Positions 5,246-10,287 of a stretch of DNA of 10,287 nt are shown here, piece after piece. Where the stretch lies: NCBI GenBank assembly GCA_021808205.1, contig JAKBCD010000025.1, positions 1 through 10,287 of the forward strand, in the 5' to 3' direction. Numbering within the stretch: the first letter of the stretch is position 1; the number at the start of each line of letters is the position of its first letter. The notes beneath the pieces were generated by a model. It ran no database searches. It saw nothing but the letters and a program-made list of their open reading frames with translations, and was not told the DNA's origin. The position numbers and the translations under genes were made by a program. This DNA is from Pseudomonadota bacterium (GTDB taxonomy: Bacteria; Pseudomonadota; Alphaproteobacteria; Acetobacterales; Acetobacteraceae).

Positions 5246-6619
5246 TTATTTGCCCGGCGCTACCGGCACCCAGCGCGGGCCTGGATTATCGCCCTGCGGC
5301 GTGGTGCCAGTGATTAGAAACACCGCTGGGTTATCGCCCAGCCCTTCAACCTGTTTGCGGACATCCGGCGCCGTGGCCACGGTCACGCCATCTACCTGCT
5401 GGATCACGTTCCCCGCCACGATTCCCGCTTTTGCCGCCGGGCCTGTTGCAGAGGTAATGGAAACACCGTCTGCCGCCGGCTTGCCCGCCAGCTCTAGCCC
5501 GTAGGCGGGAAGTGTTACCGGGCCTGGCGGCGGCATTTGCTTTTGGGGGATGCTGTCATCGCGCGCTGGCGGCGGTGCGGCAATAACAAGCTGCGCCTGC
5601 TGCGCCGCACCATCACGAACAAACGCCACGGCTACGTTTTGTCCGGCCTGAAACTCCGCGGTGCGGATGAACAGCGCGCGGGGGTTTGTAATCGGCCGAC
5701 CTCCCAGCGCGGTAATCACATCGCCCGGCCGCAATACGCCATCAGCCGGGGAACCGTTTGCCACCGCGCCCACCAGTGCCCCCTTGACGCTGGGCAATTT
5801 CAAAACCGTTTGTATCGCGGGCGTCACCTCCTCCGTCGCCACGCCCAGCCAGCCGCGCGTCATCTTCCCCTCATGGGCCAGAGCCTCGGCCACCGGCTCA
5901 GCCATGGCCGAAGGGATGGAAAAGCCAATGCCGTCGGAAGTGCCCGCGGGCGCATAAATGGCTGAATTCACCCCGATCACCTGCCCTTGCAGATTGAACA
6001 GCGGCCCGCCGGAGTTGCCCTTGTTGATGGCGGCATCTGTTTGGATGAAATCATCGAATTTCGTATCACCAATCCGCCGGTGCAGGGCGCTCACGATGCC
6101 CGCCGTGTTGGTGCCCGGCATACCAAACGGGTTGCCCACCGCCAGCACCCAATCTCCCACACGCATTTTTGTGGAATCGCCGAAGGGCACATAGGGCAGC
6201 TTGTGCCCGGCATTTATTTTCAGCACCGCGAGATCGGCATCCGGATCCAGCCCCGCGATGACAGCCGGATAGACCGTACCATCCGGGAAGGTGACCGTGA
6301 CGTTGCTGGCGCCATTCACCACATGGTTATTGGTGAGAATGTAGCCTGAAGGGTCGAACACGAAGCCTGACCCCAGCGATTCAACCGTTTTTGGCGGCGG
6401 AATAACGGTTGCAGCGGTATTGCTGGGGCCTGTGTCATCGCTATCGTCATCGCCGCCCTGCGATGAATTGCTCGTATCCGGCGCCATGGACGCAATGCTG
6501 ACCACGGCTGGCGCCACCTTGGCGGCAAGATCCGCCAGGGCGGGCGGCAGATCGGCGGCATGTGCCGCCGGAGCGGCAAGCAGGAACAAGGCAGAAAACA
6601 TACGCGGCAGACATTTCAT
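5246..6619 (-). CDS. degP: Do/DegP-like periplasmic serine endoprotease (S1C family)
   Basis: Envelope quality-control protease that cleaves misfolded exported proteins. The 457-residue product starts with a clear signal peptide (SALFLLAAPAAHA, cleavage near residue 21-22). The trypsin-like domain (about 35-245) has the complete triad: His99 in LTNNHVV, Asp129 in DADLAVLK and Ser203 in GNSGGPL. PDZ1 follows (about 255-347, beginning RGWLGV) and a second, more divergent PDZ (about 368-440). Residues about 46-75 form an Asp/Ser/Gly-rich segment where E. coli DegP has its LA loop. I chose ATG at 6619 because it gives the best signal peptide; the frame stays open further upstream but only as antisense to apbC. 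ATG at 6600 is possible but shortens the basic n-region. DegP, DegQ and DegS-like names cannot be separated here, but the cleavable signal and two PDZ domains favour DegP/DegQ. It diverges from apbC across 63 bases. Confidence 0.93.
   Translation of the reverse strand: MKCLPRMFSALFLLAAPAAHAADLPPALADLAAKVAPAVVSIASMAPDTSNSSQGGDDDSDDTGPSNTAATVIPPPKTVESLGSGFVFDPSGYILTNNHVVNGASNVTVTFPDGTVYPAVIAGLDPDADLAVLKINAGHKLPYVPFGDSTKMRVGDWVLAVGNPFGMPGTNTAGIVSALHRRIGDTKFDDFIQTDAAINKGNSGGPLFNLQGQVIGVNSAIYAPAGTSDGIGFSIPSAMAEPVAEALAHEGKMTRGWLGVATEEVTPAIQTVLKLPSVKGALVGAVANGSPADGVLRPGDVITALGGRPITNPRALFIRTAEFQAGQNVAVAFVRDGAAQQAQLVIAAPPPARDDSIPQKQMPPPGPVTLPAYGLELAGKPAADGVSITSATGPAAKAGIVAGNVIQQVDGVTVATAPDVRKQVEGLGDNPAVFLITGTTPQGDNPGPRWVPVAPGK
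5252..5280. other. Strong hairpin at the 3' end of the protease gene
   Basis: GCCC-G-GCGCT (5252-5261) can pair with AGCGCGGGC (5272-5280), giving 9 base pairs with one bulged base and a 10-base loop. It sits in the last codons of the protease gene and just beyond the convergent PCD gene. No T-tract follows on either strand, so it is not a classical terminator. It might slow polymerase or protect 3' ends in this tail-to-tail junction. Confidence 0.35.
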
Positions 6620-6682
6620 AAGGCGAGAGTGGCGAGACCGGACGATCTTCGCAAGAGGGGGCGAGTGGTCTATCTGAGTACC
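6620..6682. promoter_or_regulatory. Divergent promoter region between protease gene and apbC
   Basis: These 63 bases must hold the 5' signals for both divergent genes unless the promoters lie within coding sequence. For apbC, TTCGCA (6648-6653), a 17-base spacer and TATCTG (6671-6676) make a weak promoter candidate that would place the transcript start at or near the ATG at 6683. No clear promoter was found for the protease gene. A sigma-E/RpoH-like element was looked for by eye and not found. Confidence 0.35.
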
Positions 6683-7699
6683 ATGACTGAAGCAGACATT
6701 CGCGAAGCTCTCGCCCCGTTTAACATTGGCCGCCGGATTGAAGGCGTGCATGTGCAGGATGGCCTTGTGCAGGTGAGCCTGCGCGCCACCAGGGAAGAAG
6801 CCGCAGCGCTTGAGCCCCTGCGCGGGGATATCGAGGCGCGGCTGAAGGCTCTGCCCGGCGTACAATCCGCCGCCGTGGTGCTCACCGCCCATTCCGGCCA
6901 GCCCGCGGCACCCGCCAGCCCAGCGCCGGAAGCACCCATGCTGCCGGATGTGAAGCATATCGTCGCGGTTGCCTCCGGCAAGGGCGGTGTGGGCAAATCC
7001 ACCGTGGCGGTGAACCTTGCCGTGGCGTTGGCCCAGCGTGGGCTGAGCGTCGGGCTGCTGGACGCGGATATTTACGGCCCTTCCCTGCCCAAACTGCTCG
7101 GGCTGAACACCAAGCCCCCTGTGAAAGACAACATGATGCAGCCGCTTACCGCCTTTGGCATCAAGGCAATGTCCATCGGCTTCATGGTGCCAGAGGACAA
7201 GGCGATGGTCTGGCGCGGCCCGATGGTGATGGGCGCGCTCAACCAATTGCTCGGTCAGGTGAACTGGGGTGCGCTTGATGTTCTGGTGGTGGATATGCCG
7301 CCCGGCACGGGCGATGCGCAGCTCACCATGGCGCAGAAGGCAAAACCGTCTGGTGCGGTTATCGTCTCCACCCCGCAGGACCTGGCCTTGATGGACGCGC
7401 GGCGCGGCGTGCAGATGTTTGGCCAGGTGGGCATTAAGGTGCTCGGCGTGGTGGAGAACATGTCCTATTTCTGCTGCCCCAATTGCGGCCACCGCTCGGA
7501 GATATTCAGCCATGGCGGCGCCAGGGCAGAGGCTGAAAAGATGGGCGTGCCCTTCCTTGGCGAAATTCCGCTGGAGCTTGGCGTGCGCGAAGGCGGAGAT
7601 GCAGGCAAGCCGGTAATGGCCGCAGACCCCGGTGGCGCCGTGGCCGCGAGCTTCCGCCATGCGGCTGAGAGTGTGGCCAGGGCACTGGAGCTGGGGTGA
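6683..7699 (+). CDS. apbC: Mrp/ApbC iron-sulfur cluster carrier ATPase
   Basis: P-loop NTPase of the Mrp/NBP35 family that binds a [4Fe-4S] cluster at a dimer interface and hands it to apoproteins. The 338-residue product has a short N-terminal MIP18/DUF59-like domain (1-68) in which the usual DPE and CP motifs are absent, then an Ala/Pro linker (72-86). The ATPase domain follows: deviant Walker A SGKGGVGKST (98-107), DADIYGPSLPKLLG (127-140), Walker B LVVDMPPGTGDAQLT (201-215) and the cluster-binding CPNC (Cys265, Cys268) inside ENMSYFCCPNCGH. I start at ATG 6683 because it opens directly on the DUF59-like domain; the Shine-Dalgarno sequence is poor (GAG 5 bases upstream), and the purine-rich GAGGGGGCGAG at 6655-6665 is too far away. 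A longer frame upstream to 6560 overlaps the divergent protease gene and is unlikely. holC follows by 10 bases. Confidence 0.93.
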   Translation: MTEADIREALAPFNIGRRIEGVHVQDGLVQVSLRATREEAAALEPLRGDIEARLKALPGVQSAAVVLTAHSGQPAAPASPAPEAPMLPDVKHIVAVASGKGGVGKSTVAVNLAVALAQRGLSVGLLDADIYGPSLPKLLGLNTKPPVKDNMMQPLTAFGIKAMSIGFMVPEDKAMVWRGPMVMGALNQLLGQVNWGALDVLVVDMPPGTGDAQLTMAQKAKPSGAVIVSTPQDLALMDARRGVQMFGQVGIKVLGVVENMSYFCCPNCGHRSEIFSHGGARAEAEKMGVPFLGEIPLELGVREGGDAGKPVMAADPGGAVAASFRHAAESVARALELG

Positions 7700-7709
7700 A
7701 CATCGTGAA

Positions 7710-8144
7710 ATGAGTGAGATCGGGTTCTACCACCTCACCCGTACCGGCCTTGCCGCAGCCCTTCCAGCACTGCTGGGCCGCACATTGGCGGCGGGGGAAA
7801 AAGCGGTGGTGGTATGTGCTGATGCAAACCAGATGTCGTATTTGGACGATTCTCTATGGCAAGCGGAATGGCTGCCCCATGGCACGGCGCAAACGCCGCA
7901 CCCGCAATGGCAGCCAGTTTATCTAACGACGGGTGCGGAGAACCCCGCCGGTGCGCGGTTTTTGTTCCGCCTGGGCGGGGCAGAAGCCTCACCAGATGAT
8001 TTTACGCGCGTGTTCGACCTTTTCGACGGCAATAGCGAGGCGGAAGTTCTCGCCGCCCGGCAGCGGTGGCGCGACGCCAAGGATGCCGGGCACAACCTCA
8101 CCTATTGGAAACAGGAAGAGACGGGCTGGGTAAAGGCTGGCTAA
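7710..8144 (+). CDS. holC: DNA polymerase III chi subunit
   Basis: Clamp-loader accessory subunit that links the replicase to single-stranded DNA-binding protein. The 144-residue product matches the family length (E. coli chi is 147). Recognisable blocks are GFYHL (5-9), MSYLDDSLWQ (42-51) followed by WLPHG (54-58), RVFDLFDG (100-107), AARQRWRDAK (115-124) and the ending YWKQEETGWVKAG. ATG at 7710 was chosen because it gives the usual SEIGFYHL start. The frame extends back into apbC to 7632, but that is overlap only. The upstream GGGG (7693-7696) abuts the apbC stop and is rather far off, so translation may be coupled to apbC. In many proteobacteria holC follows pepA; here apbC takes that place. 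No psi subunit gene is visible. Confidence 0.92.
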   Translation: MSEIGFYHLTRTGLAAALPALLGRTLAAGEKAVVVCADANQMSYLDDSLWQAEWLPHGTAQTPHPQWQPVYLTTGAENPAGARFLFRLGGAEASPDDFTRVFDLFDGNSEAEVLAARQRWRDAKDAGHNLTYWKQEETGWVKAG

Positions 8145-10139
<1,995 letters not shown>

Positions 10140-10151
10140 ACAACCCCGCGG

Positions 10152-10183
10152 GCCTTATTGGCGCTATGCCGCGAAGGCTTTTT
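10152..10183 (+). terminator. Possible terminator after rmd
   Basis: GCCTT (10152-10156) can pair with AAGGC (10174-10178), and inside it GGC (10160-10162) with GCC (10168-10170), separated by small internal loops. The outer arm is followed directly by TTTTT (10179-10183). The stem is weak and lies inside the 3' end of the convergent gene, so this is tentative. Confidence 0.3.
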
Positions 10184-10287
10184 CCACCTCTGCCCAATCT
10201 GCCGCCCAGGCGGGTGCTGGCAGTTTTGTAAGGCCTGGCACCGCCGCCTCCAGCACGGGCTCTGGTGGCACCAGCCGGCCGGCCTTC
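10164..10287 (-). CDS. C-terminus of an unidentified protein, possibly a glycosyltransferase
   Basis: A minus-strand frame enters from the right edge and stops at TAG (10164-10166), giving 40 visible residues. They begin KAGRLVPPEPVLEAA and end DWAEVEKAFAA. AGRLVPP resembles the AGxLVPP segment near the end of group-1 glycosyltransferases, and a Trp-rich helical end is common there, but 40 residues are too few to assign a family. Placement tail-to-tail with the GDP-rhamnose genes, 24 bases from the rmd stop, agrees with a glycan role. It could also be an unrelated gene. Confidence 0.45.
   Translation of the reverse strand, partial: KAGRLVPPEPVLEAAVPGLTKLPAPAWAADWAEVEKAFAA

Noticed and set aside
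6620..7660. Open minus-strand frame continuing the protease gene upstream for about 347 codons, opposite apbC
   Set aside because: It is antisense to a well-recognised gene, has no recognisable domains, and the signal peptide at 6619 marks the real protease start. Long antisense frames are expected in high-G+C genes.

Overview
The window is a gene-dense, high-G+C stretch of chromosome that looks alphaproteobacterial, most likely Rhodospirillales/Acetobacteraceae. That placement is inferred from the style of the EF-P, SuhB, HolC and ApbC proteins, not from a database search. No rRNA, tRNA, CRISPR array, insertion sequence or phage gene is visible. Codon use and composition look even throughout, and most of the window is housekeeping.

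Layout. (1) 1-604: the 3' part of efp (elongation factor P), closed by two hairpins in tandem, each followed by T-rich sequence. (2) 617-4861: five tightly packed plus-strand genes. They are suhB-like inositol monophosphatase, a small exported protein with a Pro/Lys-rich linker and a degenerate OmpA-like domain, a MotA/TolQ/ExbB-type proton-channel protein with a long cytoplasmic tail, a MotB-like protein with a very long coiled coil and an OmpA-type peptidoglycan-binding domain, and 5-formyltetrahydrofolate cyclo-ligase. The last four are joined by 4-base ATGA stop/start overlaps, so they are almost certainly co-translated. (3) 4953-5243: pterin-4a-carbinolamine dehydratase, ending 2 bases from the stop of a convergent gene. 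(4) 5246-6619, minus strand: a Do/DegP-like periplasmic serine protease with two PDZ domains. (5) 6683-8144, plus strand, divergent from the protease: apbC/mrp (iron-sulfur cluster carrier ATPase) followed by holC (DNA polymerase III chi). (6) 8257-10139: gmd and rmd, overlapping by ATGA, which together make GDP-D-rhamnose from GDP-mannose. (7) 10164 to the end, minus strand: the C-terminus of an unidentified protein, possibly a glycosyltransferase.

The part most worth attention is 1460-4301. It encodes a non-flagellar ion-driven motor module: a channel protein with the MotA/TolQ/ExbB signature, a stator-like partner with a membrane Asp and a peptidoglycan anchor on a coiled coil of roughly 170 residues, and a third exported protein that also carries an OmpA-like fold. 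No flagellar, Tol-Pal, TonB or Zorya effector gene lies beside it. The channel protein's tail contains a 78-residue-period repeat built around the peptide GRTQG. What the motor drives cannot be told from sequence. An envelope role (cell wall or outer membrane) is the simplest inference.

The remaining genes fall into small functional groups: translation and RNA metabolism (efp, suhB), one-carbon and pterin cofactors (5-FCL, PCD), envelope protein quality control (degP-like), Fe-S assembly and replication (apbC, holC), and surface polysaccharide precursor synthesis (gmd, rmd).
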